In this document: positions 9,591 through 18,220 of the stretch, piece after piece
Layout of the letters: each line of letters begins with the position of its first letter
How positions within the stretch are numbered: the stretch's first letter is position 1
From: Muribaculaceae bacterium
GTDB taxonomy: Bacteria; Bacteroidota; Bacteroidia; Bacteroidales; Muribaculaceae
DNA: 55,784 nucleotides
Assembly: GCA_017619935.1 (NCBI GenBank)
Contig: JAFZRJ010000015.1
Span: 1 to 55,784, forward strand
Direction of reading: 5' to 3'
Notes under the pieces: model-generated
Told to the model about the DNA's origin: nothing
Databases searched by the model: none
The model's input: only the letters and a program-made list of their open reading frames with translations
Position numbers and translations under genes: made by a program

Positions 9591-10409
9591 TCACGGCAGT
9601 ACATGACAACCATATTTGGACTGGAATTCATCTAGTATAACCAGCATTTCTTGCGTCATTTTGGTACGTATCCATTCAAACAACGACCGAGGCACGCCGA
9701 ATAACGCTTCGGCTACAGCGCCAGCCATACAGGCAATAGTATCACTGTCGCCACCTATTGAAACTGCATTACGGATGGCGTCCTCAAAGTTTGTTGCCTC
9801 AAAAGCGCAAGTTAAGGCTTGTGGAACCGATCCTTGGCAAGTGACGCTATCAATTTTACCATCTAATCCCGACCATGAATAACGAGGCCTGATTTCATCG
9901 ACGCTAAGCGACATGTCATAATTAAACCGGGTGGAAATATACTTGCGGATTTCTTGGACTGGAATGCCTTGGCGAGCCATGAGAACCGACAAAGCCAATG
10001 CCTGTGCACCCTTAATGCCTTCAATATGATTGTGTGTGCAAGCCGCCGATGCTTCGGCCACTTTCAGAACGCTCTCTACATCATTATACGCCCACCCTAC
10101 TGGAGAAACACGCATGGCCGAACCATTGCCATAACTGTTGTACGGTGGCAAAATAGAACCTCTGCGTCTGGAATCGAGAACCCAACTGATAAAACTCCCA
10201 CCATAACCAGCATTAGGATAATTCATGGCATACTTAAAATAATAGGCCCCTGGCTCTCCACCGTGCAGCAACCAATCGGCTGTGGCAAAGGTCAGTATGC
10301 TGTCGTCGGTGAATCTCATCACCGGTTGGCACAATTCAAAGTATTTGGTCTTGATATTATTGAACTCATAGATACTGCCCACAGTATCTCCTATCAAACT
10401 TCCCAGCAT
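9591..10409 (-). CDS. ADP-ribosylglycohydrolase family protein (DraG/ARH-like)
   Basis: This 272-residue protein has the ADP-ribosyl-hydrolase fold signatures: GSLIGDTVGSIYE at the N-terminus, a metal-binding FTDDSILT near residue 33, and GGDSDTIACMAGAVAEAL near residue 218. In the family these acidic residues bind two Mg ions and the enzyme removes ADP-ribose from proteins or small molecules. Length is normal for DraG-like enzymes. A hairpin (10429-10458) lies directly before the start codon. No matching ADP-ribosyltransferase is adjacent. The ART-like module at the right edge of the window belongs to a separate mobile element. Confidence 0.85.
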   Translation of the reverse strand: MLGSLIGDTVGSIYEFNNIKTKYFELCQPVMRFTDDSILTFATADWLLHGGEPGAYYFKYAMNYPNAGYGGSFISWVLDSRRRGSILPPYNSYGNGSAMRVSPVGWAYNDVESVLKVAEASAACTHNHIEGIKGAQALALSVLMARQGIPVQEIRKYISTRFNYDMSLSVDEIRPRYSWSGLDGKIDSVTCQGSVPQALTCAFEATNFEDAIRNAVSIGGDSDTIACMAGAVAEALFGVPRSLFEWIRTKMTQEMLVILDEFQSKYGCHVLP

Positions 10410-10428
10410 TGTTACTTAGCGAAATAAT

Positions 10429-10458
10429 GGAGTGTGCCATTTACACATGACACACTCC
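10429..10458 (-). other. Inverted repeat between the lipoprotein and ADP-ribosylglycohydrolase genes
   Basis: Arms GGAGTGTG (10429-10436) and CACACTCC (10451-10458) are perfect complements with a 14-nt loop. On the minus strand the hairpin follows the lipoprotein stop by 25 nt and precedes the glycohydrolase start by about 20 nt. The following AUUAUUUCG is only weakly U-rich, so it may be a weak terminator, an RNA-stabilising hairpin or an operator. Confidence 0.45.
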
Positions 10459-10482
10459 TTTGGTTGGCATTGTTTTAATGGA

Positions 10483-10944
10483 TTATTTCATCACATCCTC
10501 GGGATAACCGAGTTCCTTCAACAACTGCTTGCCGAATTCTTCGTCATCGAGAACTTTCTTACCGTTTTCACAGGCTTCAGCTGCGGTGTTAAATTCCCCC
10601 ATGGCCTTTTCTAAAGACTCAAACTCTTTGTTATTCTCCATCTTTTCCATCAGAGTAGCGGCAGCAGCTGGATCTTTTTCCAATTTCTCTTTGAAGTCTT
10701 TCATGAAATCCAACATCGGTTTCATGCCGATCAGCATATCCTTGAAAGCAGCTTTCCACTCGTCAACACTCCAGTTGGCACCTTCGGCTTTAGCCTTAGC
10801 AGCCAATTCGTTGATGTCGACTTTCTTTTCTACAGTCTCAGTCTTGGTGGTGTCGCCGTTTTCAGTTGTTGTAGTGGCGGCATCCTTGCAAGAAAACAAA
10901 CACAAGCTCGTAAACAGAGCAAACATCAAAAGTACTTTTTTCAT
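10483..10944 (-). CDS. Small helical lipoprotein of unknown function
   Basis: The 153-residue protein starts with MKKVLLMFALFTS and a lipobox LFSC (lipidated Cys19). A Thr/Glu-rich linker follows, then a predicted all-helical, charged region (residues about 40-150). ATG 10944 is chosen over an in-frame ATG at 10971 because it gives a proper lipoprotein signal peptide. No catalytic motif or family is recognised. It starts about 33 nt after the tatC stop and is probably co-transcribed with the Tat genes. The content resembles many small Bacteroidales surface or periplasmic lipoproteins. Confidence 0.75.
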   Translation of the reverse strand: MKKVLLMFALFTSLCLFSCKDAATTTTENGDTTKTETVEKKVDINELAAKAKAEGANWSVDEWKAAFKDMLIGMKPMLDFMKDFKEKLEKDPAAAATLMEKMENNKEFESLEKAMGEFNTAAEACENGKKVLDDEEFGKQLLKELGYPEDVMK

Positions 10945-10977
10945 TTTGATAAAAATTATTGGGTTAAACATAATTCG

Positions 10978-11781
10978 TCACTGCTCCTCGGCCTTTACAG
11001 GGCTAACGAGCAGCGCACTTATTTCATACAATATATAAATAGGCAAAAACACGATTGTGAACGTGAACGGGTCACCGGTGGGAGTGATGAATGCGGCCAG
11101 GATGAGCAGCACCACAGCGGCATGACGGCGATACCGGGCGAAAAACTCGCGGTGCAACACGCCTATATTACCCAACATCCACGACAACAACGGCAATTCA
11201 AAGATAAGGCCCATCACAAACAGCAGCATCATGAACGTGTCCATATAGCTGTCGAGCGATATCTGGTTGGGCACCATCGCGCTAACGTGGTAATCGGCCA
11301 AAAAACGCAAAGTGACCGGAAACACCACAAAATATCCTACTGCAACACCCAGAAAAAACATGATATTACCCATCAAAAACGCGGTCTTCACGCCATGTTT
11401 CTCCTTAGGATACAGCGCGGGCGACACGAATGTCCACAACAGGTACATCAGTACCGGAAATGAGATGACCAATGCCAAATAAAACGAGGTGGACATATGG
11501 ATAAAAAATTGGGATGCTAGCTGGATATTAATAAGATTGACATGAAAATCGGTCGTCGAGAACGCTTCCACACCCGGTATGAGAGACGTTATTCTGGAAA
11601 ACAGCCGGTACAGGACGAAGTCGCCATGGCACGGGGCCAGGATTATGCCGTCAAAAATGCGGGGCATCAGCGCAAACAGGGCGATTGCAATGACCACAAC
11701 CACCACAGCCATTCTCACCAATACGCCTCGCAAGGCATCAAGGTGATCCCAGAACGACATTTCCTGCAGCTGGTCCGACAA
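10978..11781 (-). CDS. tatC: TatC, twin-arginine translocase core subunit
   Basis: The 267-residue membrane protein has six hydrophobic segments and TatC signatures: an N-terminal SFWDHLDALR, FVSPALYPKEK near residue 127, and a late region FITPTGDPFTF. TatC binds the twin-arginine signal peptide and, with TatA, exports folded proteins across the inner membrane. The gene begins 2 nt after the tatA stop, so the two are one operon. Length is normal. No TatB is seen; minimal TatA-TatC systems are known in other bacteria. Confidence 0.93.
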   Translation of the reverse strand: MSDQLQEMSFWDHLDALRGVLVRMAVVVVVIAIALFALMPRIFDGIILAPCHGDFVLYRLFSRITSLIPGVEAFSTTDFHVNLINIQLASQFFIHMSTSFYLALVISFPVLMYLLWTFVSPALYPKEKHGVKTAFLMGNIMFFLGVAVGYFVVFPVTLRFLADYHVSAMVPNQISLDSYMDTFMMLLFVMGLIFELPLLSWMLGNIGVLHREFFARYRRHAAVVLLILAAFITPTGDPFTFTIVFLPIYILYEISALLVSPVKAEEQ

Positions 11782-11783
11782 AA

Positions 11784-12011
11784 CTACACCTCCTTATTTG
11801 CGTCGCTCTTAGTCTCCTCCTCGACCGGACGTTTGATTTCTTCCTCCACCTCGTTCATGCCTTGCTTGAACGAACGCACACCCTTTCCCAGTCCTTTCAT
11901 GAGTTCGGGTATCTTTCTACCACCGAAAAGCAATAGAACCACAAAGACTATAATCAACAATTCCGGTGTACCAAGATTGCCAAAAAGCAACAAAACGTGA
12001 CTCAAAATCAT
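11784..12011 (-). CDS. tatA: TatA, twin-arginine translocase pore subunit
   Basis: The 75-residue protein has an N-terminal transmembrane helix, the TatA hinge and amphipathic helix [20 protein letters not shown], and an acidic/lysine tail. This is the standard TatA/E layout. It lies immediately before tatC on the minus strand and 52 nt after the lipoprotein gene at 12064-12696. No clear TAnnTTTG box was found in that gap, so it may be expressed from the promoter at 12723-12752. Confidence 0.93.
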   Translation of the reverse strand: MILSHVLLLFGNLGTPELLIIVFVVLLLFGGRKIPELMKGLGKGVRSFKQGMNEVEEEIKRPVEEETKSDANKEV

Positions 12012-12063
12012 ATCTGTATCGTATTAATTCTTTTCTGTAAAAAATGGATATACTTCTCGTTTT

Positions 12064-12696
12064 TCAATACTCCGACGACAGAGACGCCTTTCTTTCCGTG
12101 GTCTGAATCATGAAGAAATGACACTCGTTGTCATTATCAACCTCTTGGCTGTAATCAATCACAAAATGGTTGTAATCAATCACATAATGGCCATTGCTGT
12201 AACTGCGGGCCTCTCCGTTGTCAGATTGGGAGATGAGTTTGAAACCCAACTTGCCGAACTGACTCATGAACTGCTCAACTACTTTCTTGGCGAAAAGGGT
12301 CACCGTCACTGTCACCTCATAGTCGCCTTCATCGCCATCGTTGCACGATGCTATTTCCATCACACAAGCATGGGCCTTGTCGGTGGGTATGAAGCAGTAC
12401 TGCTCAGAATCGCCATAGCCGCCTTTGTAAAAACCGTCAATAATCACACAGGGTCCACCATAGCCTTCTCCGGTCAGGCCCTGAGTGAATCCTTTGGGCA
12501 CAAACATTTTGACGGCATTGGCCATAAACAAATCGGCATCGGACTCGGCCGTTTCCAATGGCATGCGTGGGCAATAGTCCATCATGCTGATTACATCGGC
12601 CAATTCTATCACCGAATTCGAAGCTTGTTTTGTCGAAGCGCACGAGCAAAACAAGGGCAATACGAGGCAAGCGAGTGTCAACAGTTTTTTCATCAT
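12064..12696 (-). CDS. Lipoprotein of unknown function
   Basis: The 210-residue protein begins MMKKLLTLACLVLPLFCSC, with Cys19 as the likely lipidation site. The mature part is mixed alpha/beta with a glycine-rich patch (GLTGEGYGGP) and no recognised family. Near the C-terminus a short tandem duplication encodes VIDYNHF and VIDYSQE. It has a well-formed promoter (12723-12752) and stands first in a likely transcript with tatA and tatC. Confidence 0.75.
   Translation of the reverse strand: MMKKLLTLACLVLPLFCSCASTKQASNSVIELADVISMMDYCPRMPLETAESDADLFMANAVKMFVPKGFTQGLTGEGYGGPCVIIDGFYKGGYGDSEQYCFIPTDKAHACVMEIASCNDGDEGDYEVTVTVTLFAKKVVEQFMSQFGKLGFKLISQSDNGEARSYSNGHYVIDYNHFVIDYSQEVDNDNECHFFMIQTTERKASLSSEY
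12150..12191 (-). repeat. 21-bp tandem duplication inside the lipoprotein gene
   Basis: Two copies of a 21-nt unit starting tgtaatcaatcacaaaatgg lie at 12150-12170 and 12171-12191, with 19 of 21 bases matching. The duplication is in frame and doubles a VIDY-containing heptapeptide. Confidence 0.6.
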
Positions 12697-12722
12697 CGTC
12701 TCATTCTATGAATTGTTATCTG

Positions 12723-12752
12723 CAAAAGTAGTCAAAAAATATTTAAAACCAA
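12723..12752 (-). promoter_or_regulatory. Promoter for the lipoprotein (and probably tatA-tatC) transcript
   Basis: On the minus strand TACTTTTG (12730-12723) is the -7 box and TTG (12752-12750) the -33 box, with a 19-nt spacer. This fits the Bacteroidetes consensus, and the leader would be about 20 nt. Confidence 0.5.
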
Positions 12753-12872
12753 CAAAAAAACCGCAGAATATTGTTCACTCATCCACAATTTCAATCCAAA
12801 AGACGCCATTTCTTGCATTCTTCACATCAACGACGCAAAAAAACGGCTTTTTAGAAAATTTTTACCTTGTAA

Positions 12873-12904
12873 TTTCACCATATCACAAAATAGGCTTACC
12901 TTTG
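12873..12904 (+). promoter_or_regulatory. Promoter for fabD
   Basis: TACCTTTG at 12897-12904 matches the TAnnTTTG -7 box. The only -33 candidate at the right distance is an imperfect TTTC at 12873-12876 (20-nt spacer). Leader about 40 nt. Confidence 0.45.
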
Positions 12905-12950
12905 CACGCCGTAATTAATGAAAAAAATCCGTAATTAATCAATAAAGACA

Positions 12951-13829
12951 ATGAAAGCATTTGTATTTCCAGGACAAGGCGCTCAATTCGTAGGGATGGG
13001 AAAATCTCTTTACGAGAGCAATCCTAAGGCCAAAGAACTTTTCGAGAAAGCCAACGAGGTGCTGGGATTCCGCATTACCGACCTCATGTTTGAAGGCACT
13101 GAAGAAGACCTGCGTCAGACCAAAGTGACACAGCCGGCAGTGTTCCTGCATTCGGTGATTCTCGCGCTCACAATGGGCGATGAATTCAAGCCCGACATGG
13201 TAGCGGGGCATTCACTCGGTGAGTTCTCGGCACTTGTGGCTGCCGGCGTTCTACCGTTTGAGCAAGGACTCAAACTGGTCGTAACCCGTGCTCTTGCCAT
13301 GCAGAAAGCTTGCGAAGCCGCACCTTCGACCATGGCCGCCATCATTGGCATTGACGACGACAAGGTGGAGGAAATCTGCGCCAGCATTGAAGGCGTATGC
13401 GTTCCCGCCAACTACAACAGCCCTGGACAGGTTGTCATCTCAGGCAGCAACGAAGCTATCGCCGAGGCTTGCGAGAAATTCAAAGAAGCTGGTGCAAAGC
13501 GCGCCTTGCCGCTTAAGGTGGGAGGAGCTTTCCACTCACCACTCATGGAGCCTGCACGCGCCGAACTGGCCAAGGCCATCGACGAGGCCGACTTCTCCAC
13601 GCCCATCTGCCCCATTTATCAGGATGTGGACGCTTTGCCTCACACCGACCCTGCCGAAATCAAGGAAAACCTGGTGAAACAACTCACGGCCCCCGTACGC
13701 TGGAGCCACATCGTGGCAAATATGGTGAACGATGGCATGACCGAAGCCATGGAACTGGGGCCCGGCAAGGTGTTGCAAGGGCTCATCAGCCGCACTTGCC
13801 GCGACGTTACCGTCAGTGGTATACAATAA
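12951..13829 (+). CDS. fabD: Malonyl-CoA:ACP transacylase
   Basis: The 292-residue protein begins MKAFVFPGQGAQFVGMG, the family's opening motif. The nucleophile elbow GHSLGEFSAL places the catalytic Ser at residue 88, and the partner His is in GAFHSPLM near residue 194. It loads malonyl groups onto acyl carrier protein for fatty-acid elongation. It is a single-gene unit with its own promoter upstream and a strong hairpin terminator 40 nt downstream. Confidence 0.95.
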   Translation: MKAFVFPGQGAQFVGMGKSLYESNPKAKELFEKANEVLGFRITDLMFEGTEEDLRQTKVTQPAVFLHSVILALTMGDEFKPDMVAGHSLGEFSALVAAGVLPFEQGLKLVVTRALAMQKACEAAPSTMAAIIGIDDDKVEEICASIEGVCVPANYNSPGQVVISGSNEAIAEACEKFKEAGAKRALPLKVGGAFHSPLMEPARAELAKAIDEADFSTPICPIYQDVDALPHTDPAEIKENLVKQLTAPVRWSHIVANMVNDGMTEAMELGPGKVLQGLISRTCRDVTVSGIQ

Positions 13830-13869
13830 ACCGAAAGAATCAACCCGAACAGGTTATTCGGGTACAAAA

Positions 13870-13912
13870 CCAGTGAGGGGGCTAGCGCTATGCTAACCCC
13901 CTCACTGTATTT
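13870..13912. terminator. Bidirectional rho-independent terminator between fabD and the antiporter gene
   Basis: Arms at 13870-13885 and 13891-13906 pair over 16 bp with one G-U position around a 5-nt loop, followed by TATTTTAT. It separates two convergent genes. Confidence 0.85.
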
Positions 13913-14886
13913 TATCGCATAAGTAGATAGGCTGTGTAGCCCACGTAGCACAAGAGGAAAATGACGCCTTCAATGCGATCAAATTTGCGCTTGCCGAAAG
14001 TGAACACCACCACATAAGTCATGACAGCGCCCACCAACACCACCAAATAGTCTATTATGTTGATGCTCTGAAATGTGAGCGGTTTGATGGTGCTGGCAAC
14101 GCCCAATATCATGAGAATGTTGAACACATTGCTGCCCAACACATTGCCCAACGCCAATTCGGGATTATGTTTCAGGGCTGCGGTGATGGCCGTTATCAAC
14201 TCGGGCAGTGATGTGCCCACTGCCACAATGGTTATCGAAATCACCGCCTCACTCATGCCCCACGCGCGAGCCAAGTTTTTGGCGGAATCCAAAAACAGGT
14301 TACCGCCGTAGATGAGACCTGCCAGCGACGCAATGGCAATGCACCACAACAGCACAGGATGTTTGCCTGTAAATTTCGACTTCGTCTGCTCGTCGGCCTC
14401 GGCCATCGCTTCCTGCGGGTTTTTTCCTTTCAGGATGACCACATAACACATATAGGCCACAAACAACACTAAGAAGAAAATACCGTCAAGACGCGATAGG
14501 GAGTTTTCACTGATTCCAGGCACTAATTTGTCATTGGCCAGCAACAAAAGCAACAGCGCCGCCACAATGCCAAACGGGATGTCGCGCCTACTGATTTCGC
14601 GTTTGATTGTAAACGGAAGTATCGTGGCAGTAACACCCAGTATCAAGAAAATGTTGCAGATGTTGCTCCCTATCACGTTGCCCATAGCGATGTCGCCATG
14701 GCCGCTCAACGCCGATGAAATGGAAACAAACAGTTCGGGCGACGATGTGCCCATACCCACTATCGTGAGACCAATGATAAAATTTGATATTTTTGCTCGT
14801 TGGGCAATCGCCACCGAGGAGTCGACCAAGAAGTCGGCTGCCAGCAATAGCAACCCCAACCCTATTACAAGAAACAAATAATCCAC
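13912..14886 (-). CDS. Calcium/sodium antiporter (CaCA family, YrbG-like)
   Basis: The 324-residue inner-membrane protein has about ten hydrophobic segments in two inverted repeats. Each repeat contains the alpha motif: GMGTSSPELFVS near residue 45 and AVGTSLPELITAI near residue 220, each followed by a GNVLGSN/GNVIGSN motif. These are the ion-binding motifs of Na/Ca exchangers. It follows the plug-protein gene by 46 nt on the same strand and may share its transcript. Confidence 0.9.
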   Translation of the reverse strand: MDYLFLVIGLGLLLLAADFLVDSSVAIAQRAKISNFIIGLTIVGMGTSSPELFVSISSALSGHGDIAMGNVIGSNICNIFLILGVTATILPFTIKREISRRDIPFGIVAALLLLLLANDKLVPGISENSLSRLDGIFFLVLFVAYMCYVVILKGKNPQEAMAEADEQTKSKFTGKHPVLLWCIAIASLAGLIYGGNLFLDSAKNLARAWGMSEAVISITIVAVGTSLPELITAITAALKHNPELALGNVLGSNVFNILMILGVASTIKPLTFQSINIIDYLVVLVGAVMTYVVVFTFGKRKFDRIEGVIFLLCYVGYTAYLLMR

Positions 14887-14932
14887 CTGATAAAACTCAA
14901 TTTTTCTGATTCATCTATTAAATATAAACACT

Positions 14933-16198
14933 CTAGTTGATAGAACGGGCGATGCCGTAGCCCACCAACTGGTCGTAACGACCGCCACTGGGTCGGTGAT
15001 AGACCAGCACCAAATATTGGTTCACCGTCTGGTATTTGTCACCGTCAATCAGATAGGTGCGCCCCACCCTTTCGCCATCAGGTACCCACAAGTACTGATA
15101 GTTGTAAGCACCCTGCTTGAGCAACAGGTCGTTGACATAACAGCCAGTACTGGGGTCATATTTCATGACAGTGGTCGAGGCTGGCAAGCCATGCGTGAAC
15201 TCACCCTCAAGGAAAATATTGCCACCCTCAATCACCCCTCCCGTGTTCAGAGTGAAATGTGTCACCAAGTAGTCACTCGACACGAAGCTGTCGTCACCCT
15301 CAGCGTTGCGAATGGTGAAGCGACCACGCTGCGTTTGGTCGTATAGATATTGCATGTCGCGGCGAGGCTCATCGGGATAAAGGGTTGCGTGGTAGAACGG
15401 TTGAACATATTCTATCGCCGCCACACCCATGTTGAGCGTGTGAATATTCACGGTCTCAAAGCGACGATACTCGTTTCCAGCCTCAAATATCAATTCCGGC
15501 TGGTGCTCATAAGTCACGGTGCCTATGCCGGCGCTCATGGGTTTGTGCAACACCACGGCATTGTCGGTGCGAGTATTTTGATAGATAACGGTTGTCAATT
15601 CACCGTAAGGGTCAGGAATGGTTCCCGGCTTGTACTGCAAGTTGATGGTGAGTTGTTGGTGAGCGTCATTATAGGTTTCATCGGTGCGCGAGGTGACATC
15701 GGTAAATACGGTGACTTTAAGCTCACACACCATGAAACGAGTCTGGAACAACACCTTGTCGGGGTCGTCCTGTTCATAGACACGCAACACGTAGTTTCCA
15801 CTGCGCGTGAACTGCATGTCCTCGTTGGGCAAGGCGAATGTATAATTGAAATAATGAGTAAATGTAGCTTCACTCTGAGCGTATTCGGTGACATCAGCAT
15901 AGTTGAATCCCTCCAGATACTCGCTCTCCTGCAACTGTGAGGGTTGCCACTGCGCGTCGCAGTGAAGCAGACTGTAGCGCAGATAGTGCACATCGTAATC
16001 CACATAGTCGAAGTTCACGATGAGTTCGTCATCGCTGCCCAAAACAATGATAGGCGGCAGATACATGTTGCTGGCGGGGGCCACCTTCAGCGAGCGCACG
16101 TTCGTGTCAAAAATGGTCACGCGCGTGTCGGCCGTGGCCTGAGCCATCACGCCCGTCACGCTCAGGGCCGACAGCAGTAATAAATATATTCGTTTCAT
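14933..16198 (-). CDS. Type IX secretion system plug protein (DUF5103)
   Basis: The 421-residue secreted protein has the signal peptide MKRIYLLLLSALSVTGVMAQ. The conserved first domain covers about residues 30-150 (DTNVRSLKV, LGSDDELIVNFDYVD, YLRYSLLHCDAQW), followed by beta-rich C-terminal domains ending PSGGRYDQLVGYGIAR. This architecture matches the DUF5103 family, whose Flavobacterium member plugs the periplasmic face of the SprA translocon of T9SS. ATG 16198 is preferred to an upstream ATG at 16216 because it gives a normal signal peptide. It implies a complete T9SS elsewhere, consistent with the sorting-domain protein at 35346. Confidence 0.8.
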   Translation of the reverse strand: MKRIYLLLLSALSVTGVMAQATADTRVTIFDTNVRSLKVAPASNMYLPPIIVLGSDDELIVNFDYVDYDVHYLRYSLLHCDAQWQPSQLQESEYLEGFNYADVTEYAQSEATFTHYFNYTFALPNEDMQFTRSGNYVLRVYEQDDPDKVLFQTRFMVCELKVTVFTDVTSRTDETYNDAHQQLTINLQYKPGTIPDPYGELTTVIYQNTRTDNAVVLHKPMSAGIGTVTYEHQPELIFEAGNEYRRFETVNIHTLNMGVAAIEYVQPFYHATLYPDEPRRDMQYLYDQTQRGRFTIRNAEGDDSFVSSDYLVTHFTLNTGGVIEGGNIFLEGEFTHGLPASTTVMKYDPSTGCYVNDLLLKQGAYNYQYLWVPDGERVGRTYLIDGDKYQTVNQYLVLVYHRPSGGRYDQLVGYGIARSIN

Positions 16199-16273
16199 AC
16201 ACTCTTTGACCATCACTGTGACTTTTCGTTTAACCCTATCGGACGATTATCCTTCAGGTCTGTGTTAATGATG

Positions 16274-16281
16274 CAAAAGTA
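16274..16281 (-). promoter_or_regulatory. -7 box for the T9SS plug-protein gene
   Basis: TACTTTTG on the minus strand (16281-16274) matches TAnnTTTG; no good -33 element was found. It is back-to-back with the ABC-exporter promoter in a 240-nt divergent intergenic region. Confidence 0.35.
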
Positions 16282-16361
16282 ATCACTTTTTTTGAAACGA
16301 TACTTATCCAGCACAAAAAACTCTCCGTTTTCTATTGAATCATGTCATCCTAATTTATAAA

Positions 16362-16393
16362 TTTGCGACCATAGTAAAAATTTTGTACATTTG
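16362..16393 (+). promoter_or_regulatory. Promoter for the ABC exporter operon
   Basis: TTTG at 16362-16365 and TACATTTG at 16386-16393 with a 20-nt spacer fit the Bacteroidetes consensus exactly. Leader about 55 nt. Confidence 0.6.
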
Positions 16394-16456
16394 CAGCTAT
16401 AATTCCGAATAACCGATTCAAGATAAACATACTCATTTCATCTCTTAGCCAACACT

Positions 16457-18220
16457 ATGATCAAAACATTATTGCGTCACATTGGGCAATATCGCACAGC
16501 CGCCATTCTCACTCCAGTGTTCATCATGCTGGAAGTGATTATGGACGTTCTGATTCCTTATGTGACTTCATGGCTAATCGACGACGGCATCAATGCCCGG
16601 CATCTGCCCAACGTCTATCGTTATGGCGGCCTAATGCTCATCATGGCATTTGCAAGTCTGGCCATGGGAATCCTGGGCGGACGGTTCGTAGCGAAGTCTT
16701 CGACGGGATTTGCCGCCAATTTGCGAAAATCCATGTACCGCAACATTCAGCGGTTCGCTTTCAGCGACATCGACAAGTACAGCACCTCGGGTTTGGTCAC
16801 TCGCATGACCACCGACGTCAACAACCTGCAGAACGCCTTCCAGATGATTCTGCGTACCAGCATCCGTGCTCCATTCTCGATGATTTTCAGCATTGTGATG
16901 TGTTTTGTCATCAGTCCGCGCATGAGTTTGATTTTCATCATTGCTACAGTGGTTCTATCGGTCATTCTTACCTTTATCATCAAACGCGTTTCCGCTACTT
17001 TTACCAAGGTCTTCAAACAATATGACGTGCTCAACTCAGCCGTTCAAGAAAACGTGAGCGCCATTCGCGTCGTCAAGGCTTTTGTGCGTGAAGACTACGA
17101 AAACCAGAAATTCGAATTAGCGGCCCGCGGACTCTACAACCTCTACGTCAAGGCCGAGCGACTCATGGCAGTCAACCATCCCGTGATGAACATGGTGGTC
17201 TATGGCTGCATCATCGCCATCAGTTGGTTTGGCGCGCAATTTGTCGTTGGCGGACAACTCACCACCGGACAACTCACTTCGCTGTTTACCTACGTCATGA
17301 ACATTCTCATGTCGCTGATGATGTTGAGTATGATTTTCGTACAAATCACCATGAGCGCAGCCAGCGGCAAGCGCGTGGTGGAGGTCATCAACGAGGTGCC
17401 AGATATTGTCAATCCGGAGCAAGCCGATACTGAAATAGCCGACGGACGCATTGACTTCAACCATGTGAGTTTCGCCTACAAGGGCGGTAGCGGCGAATAT
17501 GCTCTATACGACATTGACCTGCACATCGCAGCAGGCGAAACCATTGGTGTGATTGGCGGAACGGGTAGCGGCAAGTCCAGCCTCATCAACCTTATCAGCC
17601 GCCTCTACGACACCACGCGCGGCAGTGTGGCTGTGGGTGGCAAAGACGTGCGCACACTGGATTTAACCACCTTGCGAAACAATGTGGCCGTCGTACTGCA
17701 AAAAAATGTCCTGTTCTCGGGTACCATTCTCGAAAATTTGCGATGGGGCAACCCCGACGCCACTCTTGAACAGTGCCGCGAGGCCTGCCGCATTGCCTGC
17801 GCCGACGAATTCATCCAACAGATGCCCGACGGCTACAACACGCGTTTGGAGCAAGGCGGCACAAATGTGAGTGGAGGCCAGCGACAACGCCTATGCATCG
17901 CCCGGGCATTGCTCAAGAAACCCCTGGTACTGGTGCTGGACGACAGCACCAGCGCATGCGACAACGCTACCGACGCAGCCATTCGCGAGGCTTTACGCAA
18001 CGACGTGCCGGCTATGACCCGCATCATCATCGCACAGCGCATTTCAAGTCTCAAAGACTGCGACCGCATTCTGGTAATGGACGGAGGACGCGTCAATGGT
18101 TGGGACACCCACGAGAATTTGCTCAAAAACAACAAAATCTATCAAGAAATCTGTGCCATACAGGATGAAGATGGCGGTGACTTTGATGACCCGCAGAACA
18201 GAAAGGAGGACGCACAATGA
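16457..18220 (+). CDS. ABC exporter half-transporter, degenerate-site subunit
   Basis: The 587-residue protein has an N-terminal six-helix exporter membrane domain (residues about 15-310) and a nucleotide-binding domain. Walker A is GGTGSGKSS near residue 368 and the signature is VSGGQRQR near 472. Walker B reads LVLDDSTSACD near 495, so the catalytic Glu is replaced by Asp. The switch loop reads IIAQRISS near 525, so the usual His is Gln. Both substitutions mark the non-hydrolytic site of heterodimeric exporters such as TM287/288. The stop overlaps the next start by 4 nt (ATGA). Substrate unknown; multidrug or lipid export is typical. Confidence 0.9.
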   Translation: MIKTLLRHIGQYRTAAILTPVFIMLEVIMDVLIPYVTSWLIDDGINARHLPNVYRYGGLMLIMAFASLAMGILGGRFVAKSSTGFAANLRKSMYRNIQRFAFSDIDKYSTSGLVTRMTTDVNNLQNAFQMILRTSIRAPFSMIFSIVMCFVISPRMSLIFIIATVVLSVILTFIIKRVSATFTKVFKQYDVLNSAVQENVSAIRVVKAFVREDYENQKFELAARGLYNLYVKAERLMAVNHPVMNMVVYGCIIAISWFGAQFVVGGQLTTGQLTSLFTYVMNILMSLMMLSMIFVQITMSAASGKRVVEVINEVPDIVNPEQADTEIADGRIDFNHVSFAYKGGSGEYALYDIDLHIAAGETIGVIGGTGSGKSSLINLISRLYDTTRGSVAVGGKDVRTLDLTTLRNNVAVVLQKNVLFSGTILENLRWGNPDATLEQCREACRIACADEFIQQMPDGYNTRLEQGGTNVSGGQRQRLCIARALLKKPLVLVLDDSTSACDNATDAAIREALRNDVPAMTRIIIAQRISSLKDCDRILVMDGGRVNGWDTHENLLKNNKIYQEICAIQDEDGGDFDDPQNRKEDAQ

